64,000 bases of DNA, from positions 1-64,000 of the forward strand of contig NZ_JAPCHW010000013.1 in NCBI RefSeq assembly GCF_026107515.2, given 5' to 3'. Position numbers and translations under genes: made by a program. Below are positions 47,014 to 55,566 of the stretch, one piece after another (the first letter of the stretch is position 1; the number at the start of each line of letters is the position of its first letter). Below the pieces are notes generated by a model. It searched no databases. It was not told the DNA's origin and worked only from the letters and a program-made list of their open reading frames with translations. Source of the DNA: Glutamicibacter sp. MNS18. GTDB taxonomy: Bacteria; Actinomycetota; Actinomycetes; Actinomycetales; Micrococcaceae.

Positions 47014-47052
47014 CCATCACACCCGACAATCCTCATGCCACAGGAAGAGCCC

Positions 47053-48291
47053 ATGCCCCACACCCCGCTTGATACCCAGAACACCACCGTGACCGAACTG
47101 ATGGCGCAGATCTCCGGCACCGGCCAGGACCGGACCAGGGGCGGCTACACCCGGCCCGTCTATTCCACCGCCGAACTCGACCTGCGCGCCTGGTTCATCG
47201 AGCAGGCCACACGCCGCGGACTGGGAGTGGAAGAGGACGGCAATGGCGCGCTGTGGGCCTGGTGGGATCTGACCTCCGGCGAGCGCTCCAATGCGGTGGT
47301 GACCGGAAGTCACCTGGACTCGGTGCCCGGCGGCGGACCCTTCGACGGCCCGCTGGGGGTAGCCAGTGCGCTGGTCGCGTTCGACGAGCTGCGGCTTCGT
47401 CCGCTGAACCGCACCCGCGCCCTGGCCATGGTGGTGTTCCCCGAGGAGGAGGGCTCCCGTTTCGGGGTCGCCTGCCTGGGCTCCAGGCTGATGACCGGCG
47501 CCATCGACCGCACCAAGGCGTTGAACCTGCGCGACCAGGACGGGAACACCTTCGCCGACATCGCCTCGAAAAACGGCCTGGATGTGCGGCGGATCGGTCC
47601 GGACCCGGCTTTGCTCAGCCGGATCGGCGCCTTCGTCGAGTTGCATGTGGAGCAGGGCCTGGGGCTGGGTCAGCTGGATCATCCGGTGGCGATTGGCGGC
47701 TCCATCCTCGGGCACGGACGCTGGAAACTGAGCATCTCCGGGCAGGGAAACCACGCCGGAACCACCCTGATGCGGGACCGCAGGGACCCCATGGTGGCCG
47801 CGGCCCGCACCATCACGGCCATCCGGCAGATTGCCCTGGCCCAGCCCGAGGCCCGGGCCACCGTCGGCCGGGTGCAGCCGGTACCCGGCGGCACCAATGT
47901 CATCGCTTCCCGGGTGGACTTCTGGTTGGACGTGCGCCACCCTGATGACGCGGTCACCGCAGCGGTGGTGCAGCGGATCCACGATTCCGCGCAGCTGCTT
48001 GCCGCCGAGGAGGGATGCACCCTGGAACTGGGCCAGGAGTCGCTGAGCCCCACGGTGGCTTTTGACGCCCCGCTGACCGCCCGGCTCGGGCGGGCCCTGC
48101 CCGGGGCCCCGGTGCTGGATACCGGGGCGGGTCATGACGCCGGGGTGCTGGCCGGCCACGTACCGAGCGCCATGGTGTTCGTCCGCAATCCCAGCGGGAT
48201 CTCGCACTCCCCCGAGGAACACGTCGAGGATGCGGATGCCGAACTCGGTGCCGCGGCCCTGGCTGACGCGCTGGGGTTCCTGCTGGTCTGA
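47053..48291 (+). CDS. M20-family N-carbamoyl-amino-acid hydrolase/allantoate amidohydrolase
   Basis: A 412-aa di-zinc hydrolase. Metal and catalytic positions: His in TGSHLDSVPGGG, Asp in FDGPLGVASA, the Glu pair in FPEEEGSRFG, ELHVEQG, and His in GISHSPEEHVED. GNHAGTTLM belongs to the dimerisation lid. The family splits carbamoyl groups from N-carbamoyl amino acids or ureido compounds. ATG 47053 has AGGAAG 5 bp upstream; 47035 is an in-frame alternative. Coupled to an N-methyl amine oxidase it could process N-carbamoylsarcosine or a similar hydantoin product. Confidence 0.9.
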   Translation: MPHTPLDTQNTTVTELMAQISGTGQDRTRGGYTRPVYSTAELDLRAWFIEQATRRGLGVEEDGNGALWAWWDLTSGERSNAVVTGSHLDSVPGGGPFDGPLGVASALVAFDELRLRPLNRTRALAMVVFPEEEGSRFGVACLGSRLMTGAIDRTKALNLRDQDGNTFADIASKNGLDVRRIGPDPALLSRIGAFVELHVEQGLGLGQLDHPVAIGGSILGHGRWKLSISGQGNHAGTTLMRDRRDPMVAAARTITAIRQIALAQPEARATVGRVQPVPGGTNVIASRVDFWLDVRHPDDAVTAAVVQRIHDSAQLLAAEEGCTLELGQESLSPTVAFDAPLTARLGRALPGAPVLDTGAGHDAGVLAGHVPSAMVFVRNPSGISHSPEEHVEDADAELGAAALADALGFLLV

Positions 48292-48364
48292 TGGCCAAGC
48301 GCATGCACCTGTTCCCACGGAAGGCGTTCACATCCCGAGGTGCCAAGTGATAGCAGGACTTCTT

Positions 48365-48398
48365 CTTACTATCATTTAGCATGTAAGTGATAGTAAAG
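48365..48398. promoter_or_regulatory. Inverted repeat upstream of the fic remnant
   Basis: TTACTATCA (48366-48374) and TGATAGTAA (48388-48396) form a perfect 9-bp dyad, and a further AGTGATAG half-site lies at 48347-48354. It stands about 35 bp before the fic remnant and looks like an operator/promoter region that survived although the gene has decayed. Confidence 0.45.
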
Positions 48399-48430
48399 TG
48401 GCGGGAAGCTGCCGCTTGAAGGAACCCGAC

Positions 48431-49621
48431 ATGGGTCCTGGGCCAAGTAGCGATTCCGTCGTAGTTCCCCATGTGACGCTCGAAACACACTCCTGGCGAC
48501 CACGGAATCCCCAGATCTTTCCCCACGCCCAGGTGAAACGGCAAAGCGGAGACTATGATCCGGCGGTCGTCCCGCCGACTGCCCAATGGACTCCGCTCCT
48601 GTCTCCCGACCTGCCGCTGAACGTGACGAAGCCACCGATGCCTCGCGGGCATTTGATGCCTGCGCAATCTTGCATCTCGGCATCCAAAACCCTGAGCTCG
48701 GTCCGATGTCCAGCATCTTGTTGCGGGCGGAAAGTGCCTCAAGCAGCCAGATCGAACAGCTGTCCACTTCCGCCCGGCAACTGGCGCTATGGGAAATACC
48801 GGAGAGCCACACGTCCGATGCGCGAACCGGCATAGGCACTGTCCGCGCCATGGAAGCAGCCTGGCGCCTATCGGACCAGCTGGATGTCACAAGCGTCCTG
48901 GCGATGCACCACGAACTGCTCAACCATTAAGTGGATATGGAGGATGAGGCAGGAAAATTCCGGGATGAGCTGGTCTGGATTGGTGGGACGGATTCGGCAG
49001 GTCCCCGGGGCGCGTCCTGTCATTGCACGCCAACCCCAGCTTGTCCTACCGGATATCCAGGGCCTCATTGACTTCATGCAACGCCGTGAGATCCCGGCGC
49101 CTCTCCATGTCGCCGTGGCACACGCCCAGTTCGAAACAATCCATCCCTTCGTTGATGGCAACGGAAGAACCGGGGGGGCTTTTGCCCATGCCATGCTGCG
49201 CCAGCGGAATCTGACCACACGCACCACGGCCCCGATCTCCGCCGGAATCCTACGTAATACCGGAGGATATTTCCGGGCGCTCACCGCCTTTCGTCACGGT
49301 CATGCCGCCCCGATCATCAGGACCTTCATTGATGCCTCCACCTATGCCGTCGCTACAGGAGAACAGCTGGTGAAGTCGTTGGCTGCTGCCCTCGACCAAT
49401 CGCGATCGCAGCTGGCGGGTGTCCGTTCCGATTCCACCTCGTTCACACTGCTTCCTCTGCTGATCGCCCAGCCGGTCATCGAGATCGGCGGAACCAGCTA
49501 TCCTGAAGACGACATGGCTGACGAACCTCGCGGCGTACCCTTCGGCGGTGTCGGCGGCTACGTCCCCAGGTCCACGGTGGTTTCTTCAGGATCAATCGGG
49601 GGTAGCCGACTACTTCGATGA
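48431..49621 (+). pseudogene. Fic-domain protein, frameshifted
   Basis: An AMP-transferase-type Fic protein spread over frames. From ATG 48431 the N-terminus (HVTLETHSWRPRNP) shifts near 48620 to the inhibitory-helix region (LLRAESASSSQIEQL, the S-x-x-x-E type motif) and AMEAAWRLSDQLDVTSVLAM, which stops at TAA 48928. Related sequence resumes (EAGKFRDELVWIGGT) and shifts again near 49025 to the Fic core HPFVDGNGRTGGAFAH. The usual second Arg of the core (GNGRxxR) is Gly here. With at least two shifts and a stop it is not functional. Confidence 0.82.
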
Positions 49622-49716
49622 GGGAAATCCAACTGCGTCGACACCGGACACGGATGATCCCCCGGACAACGGCCACATTTCCGTTCCCCGGGGGATCCAC
49701 AACGAGCTGGTGGCTC

Positions 49717-50847
49717 TCAGGCAAGCACCGGCGACTGCCACAGGTTCAGCACCTGTCCGATATTCTTTTCTTCCGCCGAATGGTAGAGGTCGGTCGCCCA
49801 GGCGACATCCTCCACCGGCATGCCGCCGACCGAGTACAGGATGATCTCCTCGTCGTTGCGTCGGGCCGGTATCGCGCCGGTGGCGATATCGGCGATTTCC
49901 TCCAGTTTGGCTTCGGGCAGCTGCCCGGCACGCATCAGGTCATGGAAGTGGGTCCCCGGGATACCCAGCAGCTGGTAGGCCTGGGTATCGTACTCCTCGG
50001 CCCATGCGTCATAGAGTCCCCGGGCGTCGAGCACCAGCCGGGCATCGTTGATGATGAAGTCGTCATCGAAACGGGCCGCGGCCGGCAACAGCAGCAGGGC
50101 ACCGGGTTTGATGTCTTGTTTGCGGAAGTACGGGAAGGCCTCGGAGCCGGCGATGTCGGTGGTGGTGGTCGCCATGACCACGTCCGCGTCCTTGATCGCC
50201 TCGGCGATGCTCTCGGCGGCCACGATGTTCGTCACCTGCGGGAAGTTCTCCCGGATATAGCTTGCGAAGGATTCCACCCCGGCGGCCGAGCGCCCCTTGA
50301 TGGTGACGGTGTCGATCCCCGGGCGCAGGGTCAGCGTCGCATCAATCACCGACTTGGCGATCACCCCCGGACCGACCACCGCGGCGACCTTGGCGTCCTG
50401 GCGGGCCAGGTGCTTCACCCCAACGCCCGGCACGGCTCCGGTGCGGTAGGCGCTGAGCAGGTTCGCGCTCATCACCGCCATCGGGGCCCCGGTGTCGGTG
50501 TCGTTCAGGGTGAACAGGTGGATGGAGCGGGGCAGGCCCTTGGTGCGGTTGGCGGCATTGGATCCGTACCATTTCACTCCGGTGGTGCCGAAGCGGCCAC
50601 CGAGGTAGGCGGGCATCGCCATGAAGCGGCGGTCCGGGCCGTCGGCCGGCATCCCGGCATGGACCGGGACCTGCGGGAAGGTGATCATGGCCCCGTGGGA
50701 ATTGCCGTTCTCCCCGGCCATCATGTAGTCGCCGTTGCGCAACAGGATCAGCGTTTCCTCCATGACATCGGTGCAGCGCGCGATATCGGTGACACCCGCG
50801 GCGATCATGTCCTGTTCGCCCAGGTAACGGAAGTTGATGGTGGTCAT
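49717..50847 (-). CDS. Ornithine cyclodeaminase family protein (tyramine-oxidase subunit B-like)
   Basis: A 376-aa OCD/mu-crystallin-family protein. GVKWYGSNAANRTKGLPRS and MSANLLSAYRTGAVPGVG hold the substrate and catalytic positions, and AAVVGPGVIAKSVIDA is the NAD loop. A branch of this size in arthrobacters is often named tyramine oxidase subunit B; that name is weakly grounded. It follows glnK by 57 bp in an ammonium-transport operon, so it is likely expressed under nitrogen limitation and may release or assimilate ammonia. Confidence 0.85.
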   Translation of the reverse strand: MTTINFRYLGEQDMIAAGVTDIARCTDVMEETLILLRNGDYMMAGENGNSHGAMITFPQVPVHAGMPADGPDRRFMAMPAYLGGRFGTTGVKWYGSNAANRTKGLPRSIHLFTLNDTDTGAPMAVMSANLLSAYRTGAVPGVGVKHLARQDAKVAAVVGPGVIAKSVIDATLTLRPGIDTVTIKGRSAAGVESFASYIRENFPQVTNIVAAESIAEAIKDADVVMATTTTDIAGSEAFPYFRKQDIKPGALLLLPAAARFDDDFIINDARLVLDARGLYDAWAEEYDTQAYQLLGIPGTHFHDLMRAGQLPEAKLEEIADIATGAIPARRNDEEIILYSVGGMPVEDVAWATDLYHSAEEKNIGQVLNLWQSPVLA

Positions 50848-50904
50848 CTCATGTGGCCTTTCGTTGTTTTTCTCTGTCGGTGGGAGGCCGGGATCGGCCG
50901 GTGC

Positions 50905-51252
50905 CTAGATGGCCGCTTCGCCCTGTTCGCCGGTGCGGACCCTGATGATGCTGTCCAGGGAGGAGACCCACACCTTTCCGTCTCCGATCTCGCCGTCCTG
51001 ACCGGTGCGGGCCGCGCTGAGAATGATCTCCAGCGCCTTGTCGACCTCGGATTGCGCCACCAGCAGCTCGATGCGGATCTTGGTGCGGAACAGGACCTTG
51101 TGTTCCTGTCCCCTGTAGTATTCGGTGCGCCCACCCTGGGCGCCGCGTCCCTGCACCTCGGTGGCGGTCAGGCCGGAGAAGCCCGCCTTTTCCAGCTCGG
51201 AGCACACGGTTTCCAGCCGGATCGGCTTGATCACTGCGGTAATGAGTTTCAT
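50905..51252 (-). CDS. glnK: PII signal protein (GlnK-like) without Tyr51
   Basis: A 115-aa PII protein of full length. N-terminal MKLITAVIKP, the T-loop GRTEYYRGQEH, the B-loop region GEIGDGKVWV and the C-terminal RVRTGEQGEAAI are conserved. Counting from Met1, position 51, the Tyr modified by uridylylation or adenylylation in enteric and corynebacterial PII, is His (E50-H51-K52), while Tyr46 is kept. It sits directly downstream of the ammonium transporter gene, which it should block when ammonia is plentiful. Covalent control at the usual site is not possible here. Confidence 0.93.
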   Translation of the reverse strand: MKLITAVIKPIRLETVCSELEKAGFSGLTATEVQGRGAQGGRTEYYRGQEHKVLFRTKIRIELLVAQSEVDKALEIILSAARTGQDGEIGDGKVWVSSLDSIIRVRTGEQGEAAI

Positions 51253-51279
51253 GGTCTCTTCCTTTCGATGCCCGGCTGC

Positions 51280-52518
51280 CTAGAAGGTGCGGTTGTCGTA
51301 AGCGGTTTCGGCGTGGATGGCCCGGTCCAGTCCGGCTTCCTCGTCCTCTTCGCTGACCCGGATCGGGCGGATCTTGTTCATCACCCAGGCAATCGCGAAG
51401 GTCATCGCAAAGCTGTAGACCAGGGTGACCGTGATCGCCAGGACTTCCCGTCCGAGCAGGTCGAACCCGCCACCGAAGACGATTCCCGCCAGTTCGCCGG
51501 GAGCCTGCGGATTGGCGAAGAAAACCGCGAACAGCGAGCCGGTGATCCCGGCGATACCGTGCACCGCGAAGACATCCAGCGAGTCATCGATCTGGTGGCG
51601 GCGCTTCCAGGTGATGGCCCACGCTGCGGCGGCCGCGGCCAGGAACCCGACCAGGATCGCCCCGACCGGCCCCACCGCATCGGCCACCGGGGTGATGCCG
51701 ACCATGCCGGAGATGGCTCCGGTCCCCATGCCCAGCAGGGTGGCGTGCCCGTCACGGATCCGTTCAATCGCAATGAATCCCAGCATGCCGCCGCACAGGG
51801 CCAGCAAGGTGGTGAGGATGACGTACTGGGCGGTGAAGTTCGCCCCGCCAGCGGTGCCGCCGTTGAAGCCCATCCAGCCGGTGGCCAGCAGGCCCACACC
51901 GACCAACATCAGCGGCAGGTTATGCGGACGGTTCTTCATGCTCTTGCGCTTGCCCAGGACAACGGCCAGGGCCAGGCCTGCGGCACCGGCATTCATGTGC
52001 ACCGCGGTGCCACCGGCGAAGTCGTGCAGCACCAGCTGGTTGCGCATCCAGCCGCCTATGGTCCCGGCCTCCGGGTTGTCGAAGGCGAAAACCCAGTGAC
52101 CCAGCGGGCAGTAGACCAGCAGGACCCACAGGGCCACAAAGACCATCCATGATCCGAACCTCATGCGCCCTGCGGCACCCGAGGCGACCAGGGCCACGGA
52201 GATCGCCGCGAACAGGACATAGAAGGCGGCCCACAGGGTGCCGCCAGCGGCGTCATCTTCCAGGAAATCCGAGAAGAAGGAGAACTCGAAGGGGTTTCCG
52301 ATGAGGCCGGCGCCGCCCACGGAGTCACCCAGGACCAGTCCGTGACCGACCACCACGTACACGACCCCGGTGACGGCCAATGAGCTGAGGACCATGAGCA
52401 TCATATTCAGGACATTGCGTCCATTGAGCATGCCACCGTAGAGCATTGCCAGTCCCGGGAACATCAGCAGGACCATGGCGAAGGCCGCCAGGATCCATGC
52501 GATATCTGCTGGTTCCAT
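51280..52518 (-). CDS. amt: Ammonium transporter
   Basis: A 412-aa Amt/MEP/Rh family channel with 11 expected membrane helices. The twin pore histidines are in GGTAVHMNAG and VHGIAGITG. ATG 52518 is preceded by AAGGGGAG at a good distance and gives the normal N-terminus (MEPADIAWILAAFAMVLL); an ATG at 52560 would add 14 residues. Genes for a PII protein and an OCD-family enzyme follow in the same operon. Confidence 0.96.
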   Translation of the reverse strand: MEPADIAWILAAFAMVLLMFPGLAMLYGGMLNGRNVLNMMLMVLSSLAVTGVVYVVVGHGLVLGDSVGGAGLIGNPFEFSFFSDFLEDDAAGGTLWAAFYVLFAAISVALVASGAAGRMRFGSWMVFVALWVLLVYCPLGHWVFAFDNPEAGTIGGWMRNQLVLHDFAGGTAVHMNAGAAGLALAVVLGKRKSMKNRPHNLPLMLVGVGLLATGWMGFNGGTAGGANFTAQYVILTTLLALCGGMLGFIAIERIRDGHATLLGMGTGAISGMVGITPVADAVGPVGAILVGFLAAAAAAWAITWKRRHQIDDSLDVFAVHGIAGITGSLFAVFFANPQAPGELAGIVFGGGFDLLGREVLAITVTLVYSFAMTFAIAWVMNKIRPIRVSEEDEEAGLDRAIHAETAYDNRTF

Positions 52519-52876
52519 GTGCGCTCCCCTTTCAGAGTATTTTTGTGCGAGTCCCTTCAAGCTATCGAGACGACGTTCCGGGTTGCTTTCGGTTCTGTTT
52601 CCGCTTCGAAACGCTTTGTTTCCGGTCAGCGGCCAGATGTCCCGATCGTGAAAACCATGTAAATTCCATGTCGGTGCCGGTCACATGCTTGGCCCATTGG
52701 GGCCGAAGGACGTATTTTCGAACAACCCAAGCGCAGGCCAGCTACCGGGTGCCAGCCAGCGAACGCTAGGGTGACTGGGGAAATCCCGGCGAAACAGATT
52801 CGATGCATTCCCGAAATCGCCACCGCATACTCTGGGTACAACATGAACGTCGACTTCACCCCCGGCATGGGAATAC
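52519..52876. other. Divergent intergenic region
   Basis: About 360 bp between the amt and C26 amidotransferase genes, which diverge. Promoters for both must lie here, but no consensus pair or GlnR-type box is clear enough to mark. Confidence 0.3.
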
Positions 52877-53689
52877 GTGAAGCATGAAGCCCTGGAGAAC
52901 GATGTGGAACCACTAGAAATCGCGGTGCTGCATATCCGTACGGAGCGCGCGAACAACCCGACCTTCCAGCGGGAACTTGATGAACTCAATGCCACGACCC
53001 TGCAAGAGATCAGGACCCTGGGGCACCGGCCGGTCCTGGTGCCGGCCGGTGCCCTCGCCCCGGACGTAATCCGCTCCGTTGTCGACCGGTCCGACGCAAT
53101 TCTCATCATGGGCGGCGAGGATGTGGACCCGGTGCTCTATGCCGGTCACACCATCTATCCCGGTTCCGGGAACCACGAACCGGCGGCGGACCGGATACAG
53201 ATCACCGCGATCCACCATGCCCTGGCCACACGGACACCGGTACTGGGAATCTGCCGCGGCCTGCAGCTGGTGAATGTCGCGTTGGGCGGAACGCTGATCC
53301 AGCATATGGAAAACAGCGACGCACACCGCGCGGTGGCCGCCGATCCGTTCGTCCGAACCCGTTTGGCGTTCGTCTCCGTGGACCTTATGGACGCGGTGGA
53401 CCGGAACCAGGTCAACCGGTGCACCCATCACCAGGCGATCGATACGCTCGGGGAGGGATTGCGGATCGCGGCGGTCTCCACCGACGAGGTGATCGAGGCC
53501 GTGGTGCACGAGGAGGCACCGCTGACCGCCGTGCAGTGGCACCCCGAACATCCGGACACCGCCGGCTCGCAGCTTCGCTCGCTGCTATCCCGCCTGGCCG
53601 GGCAGTGTGCAGACGGGTCGCGGTCGCCACGTCGCCAAGCGACTTCGACTCCAGCCGACCCCCTGCCGGAACCACTCCAGGTGGGCTGA
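52877..53689 (+). CDS. Class I glutamine amidotransferase-like peptidase C26 (PuuD-like)
   Basis: A 270-aa gamma-glutamyl hydrolase family protein. The nucleophile Cys is in GICRGLQLVNVALGG, and the His/Glu of the triad in VQWHPEHPD; ILIMGGEDVDP is the oxyanion-side motif. Such enzymes cleave gamma-glutamyl-GABA in the putrescine route or related gamma-glutamyl amides. The Pro/Arg-rich last 25 residues have no counterpart and may be disordered. Divergent from the amt-glnK operon, which fits a nitrogen-scavenging role. Confidence 0.88.
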   Translation: MKHEALENDVEPLEIAVLHIRTERANNPTFQRELDELNATTLQEIRTLGHRPVLVPAGALAPDVIRSVVDRSDAILIMGGEDVDPVLYAGHTIYPGSGNHEPAADRIQITAIHHALATRTPVLGICRGLQLVNVALGGTLIQHMENSDAHRAVAADPFVRTRLAFVSVDLMDAVDRNQVNRCTHHQAIDTLGEGLRIAAVSTDEVIEAVVHEEAPLTAVQWHPEHPDTAGSQLRSLLSRLAGQCADGSRSPRRQATSTPADPLPEPLQVG

Positions 53690-54594
53690 CCACCACCGGT
53701 TTCCTGCCAAGGACCTCGGTGTCCAATGTCGACACTGGCTAGGGGATCTCAGACCCACTTCACCGCTTCCGCGGTGCGATTCCGGTCGGCTCCGTACGCG
53801 AGTCTGTTCCAACACGTGGCTTACTGGGGGTCAGGCCTGCCAATCCCAGCCCTCTTCAGGAGAATGGGTGGGCATGCACGGAAGTTTTCCAACGGCAGGT
53901 GCCGGCAGGCATAATGGCGTGGGAGCTAGCGCCTCCGGACGCTGACCGCGCAAACTCGTTCGGGATGGATCCGCGCTTTCCTGTAGCGCCACAATAATGG
54001 CCGTCCTGTTCATCCCGGTGACGCACTACAGCCCAATCCATAGCAGGTCATGTCTGTTCGATCCGCTATCTGAAGTGCTCCGGGCGGCTCGGTCGCTCCT
54101 GCGCCACCGGCCACAGAACACGGCACAATAATTTCCGGTGTTTCGGTAACCGTCGGACCAAATGGTGCATTACATGACGCGGCACCAGTACGCTGAGGTG
54201 AAAGGCACCTTATCCCGGCTCACGGATCGAAAGAACCAGCATGCCGGTTATCGGGACCGATGAGCCGTTCCTTCAACCGCAACCGCTGGGACGGGAACAC
54301 GCGCCACGTCACCCTGGGACAAACTCCTCGACGGCGGGGCAACGAAATACCACGCCTACCGACTGGGGATCCGGGCAGCACCGTGAGGACTGCAACGTAG
54401 AGTGCCTCCGCAGGCGCCCTACGGGCCCCATCACGGTAATGGTTCCGTTACGGATGCAGGCCCAGCCCTTCGATGCTCAGGTGTGCTCTGGCGAACTTCC
54501 GTTCGCCGGTTCACCGAATCGCGTGGTGGGCAAAGCCGGATCCCCATCCAGAACGTACGTGCCAACTATTCCAATACCCTGCAAGGACAACGAA
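53690..54594. other. Gene-free stretch with possible debris
   Basis: About 900 bp with no supported gene. A sequence near 53765-53795 resembles the T-arm and 3' end of a tRNA but has no matching 5' half. A short frame near 54309-54384 (WDKLLDGGATKYHAYRLGIR) looks protein-like. Both may be remnants. Confidence 0.3.
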
Positions 54595-55476
54595 ATGCCT
54601 ACGATGAAGTCATCACACGAGACAAAGAACGTGCCTGATCTTGCGCAGGTGGCCCTCTTGCGTGGCCTGGCCAGCACAGTCGCACGACAAGCCGGCCAAC
54701 TGGCCGCGCAGATGCGTAACGGCACGCTGCAGGTCGCCGAAACGAAGAGTACGCAGTTCGATGTCGCCACCGATGCGGATCTGGCCTGCGAGACGTTGCT
54801 CCGTCACGAGATTCTCCGTGCCCGCCCCGACGACGGGATCCTGGGCGAAGAAGGTGACAGTATCGCTGGTAGCAGTGGGCTGACCTGGGTTATCGATCCC
54901 ATCGACGGCACAACCAATTTCCTCTACGGATTGGCGGATTGGGCGGTAAGCGTGGCCGTGGTCGCAGGGCCACCTGCCGACCCGATACGATGGCGTCCGA
55001 TTGCCGGCTCGGTCTACATGCCTGATCTCGATACGCAATATGATGCCGGGCTCGGACTGGGCACCCAGCGTAACGGACTCGAACTGCAAACCCCCGCCCC
55101 GGGCACTCCAGGACGGGCATCCGAGCTGGAGGCGGCGCTGCTGGCTGTGGGATTCAGCTATGATCCGACCGTTCGACGGGAGCAGGGGCTAACTGTTGGA
55201 TATCTGGCTGAAAGGGCCCGTGATCTGCGCAATCATGGAGCGACGGCTGTCGAGCTGTGCAATGTCGCTGCCGGCACGGTGGACGGATACTGGGAAGAAC
55301 GACTTTCTCCGTGGGACGTGGCCGCGGGTCTGCTCATCGCCGAAGAAGCCGGATGCACGGTTCGCTGGCAGGAACGTCACAGCGCGACCGGAACCGAGTT
55401 GGCGTTGATCGCCTGCGGCGAGGAGTCACTGGCCCGCGAGGTCTCCCAAACCGTCGCAAGGTCCTTGGCGACCTAG
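54595..55476 (+). CDS. Inositol monophosphatase family protein
   Basis: A 293-aa Mg-dependent phosphatase of the IMPase/SuhB family. Metal ligands: GEEGD near residue 84, DPIDGTTNFLYG near 103 and WDVAAGLLIAEEAG near 245. ATG 54595 has AAGGAC 6 bp upstream; a longer open frame from 54241 lacks family features. It converges on the AGCS symporter gene. Substrate may be inositol-1-phosphate, histidinol phosphate or another sugar phosphate. Confidence 0.92.
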   Translation: MPTMKSSHETKNVPDLAQVALLRGLASTVARQAGQLAAQMRNGTLQVAETKSTQFDVATDADLACETLLRHEILRARPDDGILGEEGDSIAGSSGLTWVIDPIDGTTNFLYGLADWAVSVAVVAGPPADPIRWRPIAGSVYMPDLDTQYDAGLGLGTQRNGLELQTPAPGTPGRASELEAALLAVGFSYDPTVRREQGLTVGYLAERARDLRNHGATAVELCNVAAGTVDGYWEERLSPWDVAAGLLIAEEAGCTVRWQERHSATGTELALIACGEESLAREVSQTVARSLAT

Positions 55477-55566
55477 ACCGGGCCGCATGTTGCCCCGGGG
55501 ACCGACAAGCGCCGTGGTGGAGGATCGCTCCCTCCCCCACAGCGCGTGTTCCCCTGCCCTTGAACG

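Noticed and set aside
47017-48318. A 433-codon open frame on the - strand
   Set aside because: Antisense shadow of the M20 carbamoylase gene, with Gly/His/Pro-rich composition and no domain.
49618-52152. An 844-codon open frame on the + strand
   Set aside because: It lies antisense to the amt, glnK and OCD genes, which have full motif support. Its composition is low-complexity Gly/Asp/His/Arg, as expected from codon-position shadow in G+C-rich DNA.
53765-53795. tRNA-like T-arm and 3' end (GGTGCGATTCC then GGTCGGCTCC)
   Set aside because: No matching 5' acceptor strand, D-arm or anticodon arm is found in the 75 bp upstream. It could be an attachment-site remnant, but the evidence is too thin.
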